Source of the DNA: Variovorax paradoxus
GTDB lineage: Bacteria > Pseudomonadota > Gammaproteobacteria > Burkholderiales > Burkholderiaceae_C
Length of the DNA stretch: 64,000 nt
Assembly: GCF_018614955.1 (NCBI RefSeq)
Contig: NZ_JAGGNV010000053.1
Span: 1-64,000, forward strand
Direction of reading: 5' to 3'
The notes beneath the pieces are model-generated. The model saw only the letters and a list, made by a program, of their open reading frames with translations, did not search any database and had not been told where the DNA came from. The stretch's first letter is position 1, and each line of letters opens with the position of its first letter. Made by a program: the position numbers and the translations under genes. This document shows positions 42,796 to 51,278 of this stretch, one piece after another.

Positions 42796-43020
42796 CTATG
42801 GCTCGTTGATGGCGGCAAGCCCGTCTTCTGTGAAATAGAGATCGAATTCTCCACGGCCAAGCAGGCCCATCTCAACCAACGTGCCTACACCCGTGTTGAT
42901 CTCCGGCGTGGTCAGCTCTTCGCAGCCTTTCACGACTGCGATGGGCAAGTGGCGCTGGGCACCGTGCAACAGGTACTCGCGCTTGAAGAATTCCCAAACG
43001 GCTTCCGCTTCAGGCGTCAT
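42796..43020 (-). CDS. small hypothetical protein
   Basis: A 74-residue frame, M-T-P-E-A-E-A-V-W-E-F-F-K-R-E-Y-L-L-H-G start, alternating helical and strand-like segments and an F-D-L-Y-F-T-E-D-G end that looks like the wing of a small winged-helix fold. AAGGAGAT just upstream of 43020 is a good ribosome site. No family recognised. It is one of the few intact-looking genes in the decay zone. Confidence 0.5.
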   Translation of the reverse strand: MTPEAEAVWEFFKREYLLHGAQRHLPIAVVKGCEELTTPEINTGVGTLVEMGLLGRGEFDLYFTEDGLAAINEP

Positions 43021-43323
43021 GCGATCTCCTTCAGCTGTCTACGTACGACCAGGCTGCGCGCTGCTCGCTTGAGCATCAAGAGGTGGCGCATCGATTGGCA
43101 AGGCTACCCGAGCGGTGGCATTCGTGCTGGCGGCGGGCCGTTTGGAACTCGGACGAACCAGTATCCGCAGACTTGGTGCTGCGTCCCCTGCTTGGTACTG
43201 ACCGATACCCCCCAGCCGCGGGACAAACGCCGACCTCATTTTGAGGACATAGGATGAAGGCCATGAGAGAACAGACAGTGGGGAACCACTCTCCAGGCCC
43301 GTTACGATGCCGCCTCGCCTCAG

Positions 43324-43509
43324 ATGCAGCGCACCGGACCTGGGATATCGCGCGAGCACCGGCAGGCTTGGCAACACGCCTTCCTGGCCGAGTGGCACCG
43401 CCTAGCCGAGGGATGCGCAGATCTCGAGCAATCCGACCTGGCGATCGAGGTCTACACACAGCAGCGTGCACGAGATCCGGCTCAGGTGGCGCGGGAGCTT
43501 TGGGGGTGA
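43324..43509 (+). CDS. small hypothetical protein
   Basis: A 61-residue frame, M-Q-R-T-G-P-G-I-S-R-E-H-R-Q-A-W start, helical and charged with D-L-A-I-E-V-Y-T-Q-Q-R near the end. The frame is open from about 43270, so an alternative upstream start is possible. No clear ribosome site. Composition is protein-like; function unknown. Confidence 0.4.
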   Translation: MQRTGPGISREHRQAWQHAFLAEWHRLAEGCADLEQSDLAIEVYTQQRARDPAQVARELWG

Positions 43510-43640
43510 AGCGACACGACTTCTTGGCCTTGAAGACCTAGCGTAGGCGCGACGATCAGGGCCGCAGTGGGCGACTTTCCTACTTGCCGACTCGCCTTAA
43601 GCTCACGAACGAGCGCGGCAACAGCCCTAACCTCTCGCCT

Positions 43641-44057
43641 GTGTCGCTCTCCACTTTCCTCGTCGAAGACAACCCCACCATTCGGGAGAATCTGATCCCG
43701 GCCATGGAAGAGATGGCCGACGTTCAGGTCGTGGGGTTTGCAGCATCAGAGCGCGAAGCTCGAGCGTGGCTAACGGAGCACGCAGCCGGTTGGGACCTGG
43801 CTGTGGTTGACCTATTTCTGTCAGAGGGATCGGGCCTTGGAATCGTTCGGGAGTGCGGAGGGCGCCGCGCCGACCAGCTCGTCGTAGTGTTAACAAACTA
43901 CTCCACCGGCGAAATGCGGAAACGCTGCTTGGCTCTCGGCGCGGATGCGATCTTTGACAAATCGAACGAGCTAGAAGCCTTTTTTGCCTACTGCCTGCGA
44001 GCTCACCAAGACAAGTTGCCGCAGATGGCGCGTCACCGGAGCCGCTCCACGTCCTGA
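43641..44057 (+). CDS. single-domain response regulator (copy 1)
   Basis: A 138-residue receiver domain without output domain. Acidic pair E9/D10 (F-L-V-E-D), phospho-acceptor Asp57 (L-A-V-V-D), T/S in V-L-T-N-Y-S and Lys in F-D-K-S-N-E are all present. I start at the GTG at 43641 since this aligns with the ATG of the paralogue at 61585 (M-S-T-K-T-F-L-V-E-D); a TTG at 43584 would add 19 unlikely residues. It probably accepts phosphate from a separate kinase, possibly the one at 39268. The following exported-protein gene has a paralogue next to copy 2 as well. Confidence 0.82.
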   Translation: MSLSTFLVEDNPTIRENLIPAMEEMADVQVVGFAASEREARAWLTEHAAGWDLAVVDLFLSEGSGLGIVRECGGRRADQLVVVLTNYSTGEMRKRCLALGADAIFDKSNELEAFFAYCLRAHQDKLPQMARHRSRSTS

Positions 44058-44319
44058 CTCCATTCGAGATCTAAGCCGGGCTGCTTCAAGGCGGAGAGAC
44101 GTCGCAGCCGGGCGGGGGCCGGTGTGCCGAGCGCGCGCAACGGCGAAGGGGCTGCATGGGTCCTGGAACGCCACAAACTGGAGTTGCGCGCGACGGCCGC
44201 TCAAAACTGCGACGATGACAAAGGGCCAGCGCAACTGCCGGACCTTCCTGAAGATGCTGCTGGGCATGGCTGAATGCCGCACACGAGGGGCTTGGCTTCG
44301 CCGATGGCCTCTACCGAGA

Positions 44320-44350
44320 CGTTTGGCAACCATCTTCACAGAGCAGACGT
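44320..44350 (+). promoter_or_regulatory. conserved upstream block shared by the two exported-protein genes
   Basis: The 31 bases beginning CGTTTGGCAACCATCTTCAC lie about 70 bases before the GTG start of the exported-protein gene. The paralogous gene at 62306 has the same block at 62207-62237 (26 of 31 identical). Conservation outside the coding part suggests a promoter or operator under selection, or recent duplication. Confidence 0.45.
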
Positions 44351-44418
44351 CGTCCTCGTTCGAGGGGCGCACGTTGTGTACTTCATATAGGGCGGTTTTC
44401 GCCGTCCGAGGAGTCTCT

Positions 44419-44799
44419 GTGAACTTCAATTCCTTCGCTAAGTGGGCTGCCGTCAGCTCCGTTGCAGCCGGTGCACTTTTCGCGGCGGCGTCAGCTAATG
44501 CCCAGGTGAACTGGTCAGTCGGCATCAGCGCTCCCGGCGTGGCGATCGGCGTTGCCGAGCCGGGCCCGGTGTACTACGAGCCAGCACCCGTCTACTCGCG
44601 CCCGGCACCAACCTACTACCAACCGGCTCCGCCTGCGTACTACGGTCCGCCTCCGGCGTATTACCGTCCGCCCCCGCCGGCGTACTACCGCCCGGCACCG
44701 GTGTATTACGGGCCGCCAGCGCCGGGCTACTACGGACCGCGGGAGCGTTGGCGTCATCGCCACCACCACCGTCGTGATTGGGACGATCGGGACGATTGA
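44419..44799 (+). CDS. exported Tyr/Pro-rich protein with His/Asp-rich tail (copy 1)
   Basis: A 126-residue protein. A signal peptide covers residues 1-28 (cut after A-S-A-N-A). The mature chain has S-V-G-I-S-A-P-G-V-A-I-G, then about ten repeats of the form P-x-Y-Y-x-P-x-P, and ends R-H-R-H-H-H-R-R-D-W-D-D-R-D-D. GTG at 44419 has GAGGAG five bases upstream. Similar Y-x-x-P-rich small exported proteins are common in betaproteobacteria without a known role. The acidic/His tail could bind metal. The copy at 62306 is closely related. Confidence 0.8.
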   Translation: MNFNSFAKWAAVSSVAAGALFAAASANAQVNWSVGISAPGVAIGVAEPGPVYYEPAPVYSRPAPTYYQPAPPAYYGPPPAYYRPPPPAYYRPAPVYYGPPAPGYYGPRERWRHRHHHRRDWDDRDD

Positions 44800-44840
44800 G
44801 CTGAGCGCGCTCGGATCGGTGCTAGCGCCAGCGTTGTGCC

Positions 44841-45056
44841 ATGTCCGGATCGAACTGTATGACCCAAACCGACCTAGTCGTTCTGATGGCCCGGTTGGCG
44901 AGTGATGGCTGTTCGTTCGCTCCAAGCGATGCGATCTCCGCGCTGGCAGAGATGCTGGAGAGGCTGCGCTCGACACTCGACCAAGCGGACCACGAGGCGC
45001 TGCTTCGTATCGGCGCGTGCATCTGGCGCTTGCCGTCAGGCAGCGCAACGGCCTAA
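44841..45056 (+). CDS. small hypothetical protein
   Basis: A 71-residue frame: M-S-G-S-N-C-M-T-Q-T-D-L-V-V-L-M start, two predicted helices (L-V-V-L-M-A-R-L and A-I-S-A-L-A-E-M-L-E-R-L) and an I-W-R-L end. An internal ATG at 44859 is an alternative start. No family recognised. It lies just downstream of the exported-protein gene on the same strand. Confidence 0.45.
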   Translation: MSGSNCMTQTDLVVLMARLASDGCSFAPSDAISALAEMLERLRSTLDQADHEALLRIGACIWRLPSGSATA

Positions 45057-45177
45057 GTTCATGAAGATGCTGCCGGCGCACGGCTGCGCGAAGCGATCAT
45101 GCGAGCCACAGCATCCGCCGGACCGCCAGCCCGCGATCGGCCTTCAGGGGGCGGACTGATGGCGCGCAATCGCAAGC

Positions 45178-45817
45178 GCCGCATGACGGCTACACCGTGC
45201 TGGTGGGCGTCAATTCCCTGGTCAGCGAGATTCCGCACATCATCAAGATGCGCAACGACATGTCCAAGGAGATCAAACCCCTGGTCGAGCTCGGCCGCGG
45301 CGGCCTGGTGATGGTGGGCGGACCCGGGGTGCCGGCAAAGAACTTCGGCGAACTGATGAGCTGGATCAAGACCAACCCCGGCAAGGTCAGCTATGCCTCC
45401 TACACGCCCGGCACGGTCTCGCACGTGATCGGCCTGCAGCTCAACAAGGCCGCCGGCCTCGACATGACCCATGTCGGCTATAAGGGCTCCACGCCGGCGC
45501 TGACCGACGTCGTGGGCGGCCATGTGCCGCTCATGTTCGACGGCATGGCGACCTCGCTGCCGATGATCAAGTCGGGCAAGATCAAGGCCTTCGCCGTCAG
45601 CACTCCCAAGCGTTCGCCGCTGCTGCCCGAAGTGCCCACCTTCGCAGAGCTCGGTTATCCGCAGCTGGAGACCGTGGCGTGGATGGGCCTGTGGGTCAAG
45701 CCCGACGTGCCCGCCGCGATGCAGAACAGCATCCGCGAGGAGCTGAGCAAGTCCCTGAGCGCCGACTACCGACGCGTGGGCGAAGTGCTGAAGTCGATCG
45801 ACTTCAAGCCCGAGTGA
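45178..45817 (+). pseudogene. Bug-family receptor remnant
   Basis: The frame begins inside a Bug protein at D-G-Y-T-V-L-V-G and continues with V-G-Y-K-G-S-T-P-A-L, L-M-F-D-G-M-A-T-S and L-P-E-V-P-T-F-A-E-L. The normal 100-residue N-terminus with signal peptide is missing. Near the end, S-I-R-E-E-L is joined directly to S-L-S-A-D-Y-R-R-V-G-E-V-L, so about 25 residues are also deleted internally. Nonfunctional. Confidence 0.82.
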
Positions 45818-45849
45818 GCGCCTTGGCCGCACGCAGCCAGGAAGCGGCA

Positions 45850-46109
45850 AGGCGGCCTCGGCGGGAGACTCCAATTGCCGGGGCTGCCCTTCGCTCTCGC
45901 CATAGTGGCTGTAGTCGATTGCAAGCGCCACGAATCCGTTCTTCACGAGCTTGCGTCCGTAAGCGCCCGCCATCTGCTCTTTGACCGAACTGAGAGAGCC
46001 CGGCACTACGATCGCCGGGTAGGCGGCCGCTCTCATCGAAGTTCTCTGGCGCGAACAAGTTTCCCGCCAGTGTCAAGCCATCTCGTTTGAAACTCAGTTT
46101 GCGCGTCAT
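45850..46109 (-). pseudogene. alpha/beta hydrolase (dienelactone-hydrolase-like), 5' remnant
   Basis: From the ATG at 46109 (GGAAGGAA upstream) the minus strand reads M-T-R-K-L-S-F-K-R-D-G-L-T-L-A-G. At D-E-S-G-R, one extra base shifts frame and the protein continues Y-P-A-I-V-V-P-G-S-L-S-S-V-K-E-Q and L-A-I-D-Y-S-H-Y-G-E-S-E-G. Similarity ends near 45850, where the Bug remnant begins on the other strand. Both the frameshift and the loss of the catalytic C-terminal part make it inactive. Confidence 0.75.
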
Positions 46110-46225
46110 CGTGTTCCTTCCAAGTTGTGTAGATTCCGTCCGGCCCGCGACGCGCAACCCGCGACGAGTCCGGCGCCGCCGAGGGCCGCCAACGCGAGAA
46201 AGTTGCGGCGGGTTGGATCACTCAT
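46106..46225 (-). CDS. 39-residue Tat-signal/lipoprotein-like peptide, probably a truncated gene
   Basis: ATG at 46225 with GAAGGAA upstream. It encodes M-S-D-P-T-R-R-N-F-L-A-L-A-A-L-G-G-A-G-L followed by V-A-G-C-A-S-R and a stop at 46106, overlapping the start of the hydrolase remnant (ATGA). It is a twin-arginine leader with a possible lipobox (V-A-G-C), but the mature protein is missing. Most likely what remains after an internal deletion; a genuine tiny lipoprotein is possible. Confidence 0.45.
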   Translation of the reverse strand: MSDPTRRNFLALAALGGAGLVAGCASRAGRNLHNLEGTR

Positions 46226-46284
46226 CTTTTTGTTCCTTCTTGAATTCGGTCGAAGAACGGTGGGTCGCTCATTACAGAAATCAG

Positions 46285-46579
46285 CCCGTCGCGATGGCGC
46301 ACCCGAATGCCGAGAAGCCGGTGGCGCAAGCGGTCTTCGCGAGCTTGGGCTCCGCGGCAATTGAATCGATAGTGGCCTCGGCCATCGCAACCATCAGCGC
46401 GCGCACCAAGGCTGCGGCTGCTTGCGCAGCGCCGCCCCCAGCGACCTGGTCTTGCCGCCTTCGATCAGCACCTCGATGTTCTTCATAGGGCAGCCCGACG
46501 AGCCGACCCTGCAGGCCATCAGCGCCTCAACTGCATCGACGAGGTTCTGGTCATCGAAGGCCAATTCAGGCGCGATCAC
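46285..46579 (-). pseudogene. unrecognised frameshifted ORF coupled to the hydrolase gene
   Basis: GTG at 46579 overlaps the hydrolase stop (46576). It encodes M-I-A-P-E-L-A-F-D-D-Q-N-L-V-D-A-V-E-A-L and P-M-K-N-I-E-V-L-I-E-G-G-K, with a stop at 46394. Shifting one base near 46430 gives A-A-A-A-L-V-R-A-L-M-V-A-M-A-E-A and F-G-C-A-I-A-T-G to a stop near 46285. The composition of both parts is protein-like. I do not recognise it. Confidence 0.35.
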
Positions 46580-47457
46580 GCGGTCTGGTTCAGCAGATTG
46601 ACTAGCACTTCGGGTCGTTCCAAGGCGATGAAGTGACCGGCGTTTGGCACCTGAGTGAATTGGGCGGTGGGGAGCAGCTGCTTGTTGGCCTGTCGGTCTG
46701 ACGGTCGCGACCAGTCCTTCTCTCCATAGATGAGGTGGACTGCTGCGCTGGCCGCGGGATAGCGGGAACGCGCCGCGATGAGGCTGGGCAGGCCCGCGTA
46801 AACGGAGCGGGCGACGGTCGGGTAGCCAGGTCGGCGCCCGACCTTGAGCAGTTCATCCAGGTAGTCCTCCCGGAGGGCAGTCGTGTCGACAAGGCCGCCA
46901 CTGAGCACGGCGCGCATGATGGGCTTGGGTTCCAATCCGGCGAGCACCGGACCGACAACGGGCGCGAGGACGCCGGTCACGATGAACCGGGCCAAGAGAC
47001 TGGACCTCGCGATTCCGCCGGCGTAGTCATAAGGATTGATCGCCAGGACGCGTCGGACGCGCTCGGGCAGATCGGCCGCTGTCGTGAGGGCGAGAACGGC
47101 GCCCATTGATTCGCCGAGCAAAGTCACGTCGCGCAGATCCAGTCGCGCAATGAGGTTCTTGACGGCGGCGCGCATGGCGGGCTCCTCATAGGAGGCGCCG
47201 GACACAATTTGCGAGTAACCCATTCCGGGCAGGTCGAGTGCGTACACGGTGTACCGCTCCTGGACCAAGGGAATCAGGTGGCGGAAGTGCTCGGCCTGGG
47301 TCCGTACGGTGTGCAGCATGACCAACGGTGCGCCCGTTCCACCCTTGAGGTAGCGCAGTCGGCCCGGGCCTCGGCCGCCTGATTCGGTCGGCTCCAGAAA
47401 ATGGCTGCTGGTTCCAGGGATGGTGATCCCGGAGTAGGTACCACTGATTGCGGACAT
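46576..47457 (-). CDS. alpha/beta-fold hydrolase
   Basis: A 293-residue hydrolase: G-A-P-L-V-M-L-H-T-V-R near residue 45, nucleophile elbow G-E-S-M-G-A near 122, Y-G-E-K-D-W-S with the catalytic Asp near 240, and A-G-H-F-I-A-L-E-R-P with His near 272. AAGGAG lies before the ATG at 47457; a start at 47499 would skip that site. It belongs to the broad epoxide-hydrolase/C-C hydrolase/lipase group; substrate unknown. The TetR gene lies immediately upstream on the same strand (10 bases). Confidence 0.88.
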   Translation of the reverse strand: MSAISGTYSGITIPGTSSHFLEPTESGGRGPGRLRYLKGGTGAPLVMLHTVRTQAEHFRHLIPLVQERYTVYALDLPGMGYSQIVSGASYEEPAMRAAVKNLIARLDLRDVTLLGESMGAVLALTTAADLPERVRRVLAINPYDYAGGIARSSLLARFIVTGVLAPVVGPVLAGLEPKPIMRAVLSGGLVDTTALREDYLDELLKVGRRPGYPTVARSVYAGLPSLIAARSRYPAASAAVHLIYGEKDWSRPSDRQANKQLLPTAQFTQVPNAGHFIALERPEVLVNLLNQTA

Positions 47458-47467
47458 GTTCGTCTCC

Positions 47468-48166
47468 TTAGACACGTGATCGTGACTCTCCGCATTCATA
47501 CGAAGAGGATGCGGGTGTGGCGAGGGCCCGGGCGGGCGGATGTGGGGTCAGGCCTTCGAGAACGAACTCGAGGTGGTGGCTGAAGAGATCGGGGGCGTTC
47601 ATCAGAGCGTCATCCGGCACGGAAGAGCCCATGGCATGCCGGTGCAGGCACATGATGAGGATGGGCAGCACCAGCGCATGCACTACCAGGTCGGGATCCA
47701 CGGGGCGGAACTCACCGCGATCAATGCCTCGAACAACGATTCCGGCAACCCGGCGGCGCGCAGGCTCGACCACCTCGTGGGACCAGAAGTCCGCCAGGCC
47801 GGGGAAGTTGTGCACCTCCGTGAGGACCAGCTTGAATATTCCACCCGCATGACCTTCCATCAGCGCTGACTGCCAGGTGGTCAGGACCTCCCGAAGCAGG
47901 TCGTGGCTCGCCCCGGCATCGGTGGTCTCATGCGAAACGGTGGCGATGCGGGATGCGAAGCGCTCCGCAATCAGCGCCTTGAGCAAATCTTCCTTGCTGC
48001 GAAAGTGCAGGTACAGGGTTGCCTTGGAGACGCCGGCCCGCGCCGCAATGTCTTCTGCACGTGCAGCGGCGAAGCCCTTCTCGATGAACAGGCCCAGTGC
48101 CGCGTCCAGTAGCTCACGAGGCCGAGCCTGCTTGCGGCGGCGGCAGGCGTCGCCGCGCTCAAGCAT
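47468..48166 (-). CDS. TetR-family regulator (downstream of the RND operon)
   Basis: A 232-residue regulator with the helix-turn-helix at residues 15-62 (L-L-D-A-A-L-G-L-F-I-E-K-G-F, A-G-V-S-K-A-T-L-Y-L-H-F-R-S-K-E). The ligand domain has H-A-L-V-L-P-I. The ATG at 48166 overlaps the 3' end of the RND pump gene by eight bases, so it is translated from the efflux transcript or very close to it. It could control the hydrolase, the pump or both. Confidence 0.88.
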   Translation of the reverse strand: MLERGDACRRRKQARPRELLDAALGLFIEKGFAAARAEDIAARAGVSKATLYLHFRSKEDLLKALIAERFASRIATVSHETTDAGASHDLLREVLTTWQSALMEGHAGGIFKLVLTEVHNFPGLADFWSHEVVEPARRRVAGIVVRGIDRGEFRPVDPDLVVHALVLPILIMCLHRHAMGSSVPDDALMNAPDLFSHHLEFVLEGLTPHPPARALATPASSSYECGESRSRV

Positions 48167-51100
48167 GGGACTCTTCGTGCACCGTGAGCGGCGCCGCGGC
48201 CGGCGCCTGCGCCGGGCTGTCACGCCGGATGCGGAACCAGGCCGCGTACAGCGCCGGCACGAAGACGAGCGTGAGCGCTGTGGCGACGATGAGGCCGCCC
48301 ATGATCGAGATCGCCATCGGGCCCCAGAAGACGCTGCGCGTGAGCGGGATCATCGCCAGCACAGCGGCAGCCGCCGTCAGCACCACCGGACGCGAGCGGC
48401 GCACCGTCGCGTCGACGATGGCGATCCAGGGCGCAACGCCACGTGCGATGTCCTGGTCGATCTGGTCGACGAGGATGATCGAGTTGCGCATGATCATCCC
48501 GCCCAGCGCAATCACGCCGAGCAGCGCGACGAAGCCGAAAGGCGCCTGGAACAGCAACAGCGCCGGCACCACGCCGATCAGCGCGAGCGGTGCCGTCATG
48601 AACACCATGAACAGCCTTGAGAAGCTCTGCAACTGGATCATCAGCAGCGTCAGCATCACCGCGAACATCGCCGGGAACACCGCGAACAACGCCTTGTTGG
48701 CCTTGTCGCTCTCCTCGATGGCGCCACCTTCCTCGATGCGGTAGCCCGCGGGCAGGCTATCGACGATGGGCTGCATCGACGGGCGGATCTGCGCTGTAGC
48801 GTAGGGACCTTGCACGCCGTCGACGACGTCGCTGCGCACGGTGAGCGCCATGTCGCGGTTGCGCCGCCACAGCACTGGCTCTTCGAAGCCCGGCTCGACG
48901 CGGGCCACCTGCGACAGCGGCACGGTCACGCCGCTGCGCGTGAACAGTTGCAGGTCGCCCAGCTGGCCGATGCTCTTGCGCTCCTCGGGCGAGGCCCGCA
49001 CGACCACGTCGACCAATTCCTCGCCGCGACGGATCTGCGTTACCGGCGCACCGTCCAGCGTGGTCTGCACCAGGCCCTGGATGTCGGCGCTGGACAGGCC
49101 GAGCAGCCGCGCCTTGTCCTGATCGACGTGGACCTGCACCGAACGCACCTGCTCGTTCCAGTCCAGTTGCGTGTCGCGCACCAGCGCGCTCTGGCGCACC
49201 GTGTCGCGTACTCGATAGGCGATCTCCCGCACCTGCGCCTTGTCGGGGCCGATGACGCGGAACTGGACCGGAAAGCCCACCGGCGGGCCGAACTCCAGAC
49301 GCGTGACGCGCGCCTTGACGTCGGGCAAGGCCTCGTCCTTGTCGAACAGCGCCATCAGGCGGGTGCGCACACGTTCGCGCTGTTCAATGCCCGCCGTCTT
49401 GACGACGAACTGCGCGAACCCCGGGTTGGGCAATTCCGGCAGCACCGACAGATAGAAGATCGGCGTGCCGGCGCCTGTGTAGGCAGTGAAGAACTCGACG
49501 TCCGGGTCCTTCGCGAGCTGCGCCTCGAGCAGCTTCACCTGGCGTTCCGTGGCGGCGAATGACGCGCCCTCGCGCAGGCGCAGCTCCACCAGCAGTTCTG
49601 GCCGCGATGCAGTGGGGAAGAACTGCTGCTGCACCAGCAGCATGCCGGCACCGGCGATGGCGAAGGCCAGCACCGTGATGCCCAGCACCCAGGCCCGGCG
49701 CTGCACGGCCCAATCGATGACGCCACGCAGCCGGCGGTAGACCGGCCGGTCGTAGACGTCTTTGTGCGTGCCGGCCGCCAGGTTCTTCGGCAGCGTCTTT
49801 GGCAACAGAAGCACACCGAGGTACGGCGTGAAGACCACGGCCACCAGCCACGACAGGATCAGCGCCACGCCGACGATCCAGAAGATGCCGCCCGCGTACT
49901 GGCCGGCGATCGACTTCGCGAAGCCCACCGGCATGAACCCGGCGGCCGTGACCAGCGTGCCGGTCAGCATCGGAAACGCCGTGGAGGTGTAGGCGTAGCT
50001 GGCCGCGAGCTGGCGGTCCCAGCCTTCCTCCAGCTTCACCACCATCATCTCCACGGCGATGATGGCGTCGTCCACCAACAGTCCCAGTGCGATGATCAGC
50101 GCGCCGAGCGAGATGCGGTCGAGGTTCCAGCCGGCGGCATACATGACGGCGGCCACCAGCGCGAGCACCAGCGGCACCGAAGCGGCCACCACGATGCCGG
50201 TGCGCCAGCCCAGGAACAGGAAGGACACCGCCAGCACGATGGCCAGGGCCTCCAGGAACGAGCGCTGGAACTCCCAGACCGATTCCGCCACCACGCGCGG
50301 CTGGTCGGCATATTGCTGGATCTCCACGCCCACCGGCAGTTCCTGCCGCACCTGCGCCAGGCGCTGTTCGAGCGCGTGCCCGAAGTCCAGCACGTTGCGG
50401 TTGGGCTGCATGGTCACGCCGATGGCCAGCACCGGCACGCCGTTGTGGCGGATGGTCAGGCTCGGCGGGTCCTCGTAGCCGGTGCGCACGGAGGCGACGT
50501 CCGCCAGCCGCAGCAACTGGCCGCCCACTTCCAGCGTCACGTTGGCGACGTCCGCGGCGCTCTTCAGCCCGCCGTCCACACGCACCTGCACGCGGTCGTG
50601 CGTGGCATCGGCCGAACCCGCCGGGGCCACCAGGTTCTGGCGCGCCAGCGCGTCGAACACCGCTGTCGGCGCAATGCCGAGCGCGGCCAGCCGCCGGGTA
50701 GATAACTCCACGTACGCACGCTCGGCCTGCTTGCCCAGCACGTCGACCTTGCCGACACCGTCCACGCCCTGGATGCGCCGCTTCACGTCTTCGGTGGCCG
50801 CAAGCAGCTCGGCCATGGACAGCTCGGGCGCACTCAACGCGTAGAGCACGCTGTAGCGGTCGTTGTACTCGTCGTTGAAGAACGGCCCGCGCACCCCCTC
50901 GGGGAACTCCTGGCGCACGTCGCCGATCTTCTTGCGCACCTGGTACCAGGCGTTGTCGAGCTCCGCCTTGCTGCTGCCGCCCTTCATCCACAGCGTGATG
51001 CCACCGTAGCCCTGGCGCGAGAAGCTGCGCACGTACTCGAAGTGATCCAGCTCCTGCAGCCGGCGCTCGATGCGGTTGAGCACCTGGTCCTGCAAGTCCT

Positions 51101-51278
51101 GCGCGGTGGCGCCGGGCCACACGACGATGGCCGTCATCTGCGGTACGTCGAAGTTGGGGTCCTCCAGGCGGCCCAGCCGGCTGAAGGACAGGCCGCCGAC
51201 GATCAGCGTCGCGATGATCAGGAACAGCACCATCGGCCGGTGCGTGACGGCCCATTCCGAAAGATTGAATCGCTTCAT
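48159..51278 (-). CDS. RND-family efflux pump inner-membrane component
   Basis: A 1039-residue AcrB-type protein. Twelve membrane segments flank two large periplasmic loops. The proton-relay aspartates are in L-G-L-L-V-D-D-A-I near the middle of helix 4. The start is unusual (M-K-R-F-N-L-S-E-W-A-V-T-H-R-P-M) and resembles the broader hydrophobe/amphiphile efflux-1 group rather than E. coli AcrB. It overlaps the adaptor gene (ATGA at 51275). With the adaptor and outer-membrane factor it spans the envelope to expel solvents or drugs. Confidence 0.94.
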   Translation of the reverse strand: MKRFNLSEWAVTHRPMVLFLIIATLIVGGLSFSRLGRLEDPNFDVPQMTAIVVWPGATAQDLQDQVLNRIERRLQELDHFEYVRSFSRQGYGGITLWMKGGSSKAELDNAWYQVRKKIGDVRQEFPEGVRGPFFNDEYNDRYSVLYALSAPELSMAELLAATEDVKRRIQGVDGVGKVDVLGKQAERAYVELSTRRLAALGIAPTAVFDALARQNLVAPAGSADATHDRVQVRVDGGLKSAADVANVTLEVGGQLLRLADVASVRTGYEDPPSLTIRHNGVPVLAIGVTMQPNRNVLDFGHALEQRLAQVRQELPVGVEIQQYADQPRVVAESVWEFQRSFLEALAIVLAVSFLFLGWRTGIVVAASVPLVLALVAAVMYAAGWNLDRISLGALIIALGLLVDDAIIAVEMMVVKLEEGWDRQLAASYAYTSTAFPMLTGTLVTAAGFMPVGFAKSIAGQYAGGIFWIVGVALILSWLVAVVFTPYLGVLLLPKTLPKNLAAGTHKDVYDRPVYRRLRGVIDWAVQRRAWVLGITVLAFAIAGAGMLLVQQQFFPTASRPELLVELRLREGASFAATERQVKLLEAQLAKDPDVEFFTAYTGAGTPIFYLSVLPELPNPGFAQFVVKTAGIEQRERVRTRLMALFDKDEALPDVKARVTRLEFGPPVGFPVQFRVIGPDKAQVREIAYRVRDTVRQSALVRDTQLDWNEQVRSVQVHVDQDKARLLGLSSADIQGLVQTTLDGAPVTQIRRGEELVDVVVRASPEERKSIGQLGDLQLFTRSGVTVPLSQVARVEPGFEEPVLWRRNRDMALTVRSDVVDGVQGPYATAQIRPSMQPIVDSLPAGYRIEEGGAIEESDKANKALFAVFPAMFAVMLTLLMIQLQSFSRLFMVFMTAPLALIGVVPALLLFQAPFGFVALLGVIALGGMIMRNSIILVDQIDQDIARGVAPWIAIVDATVRRSRPVVLTAAAAVLAMIPLTRSVFWGPMAISIMGGLIVATALTLVFVPALYAAWFRIRRDSPAQAPAAAPLTVHEESHA

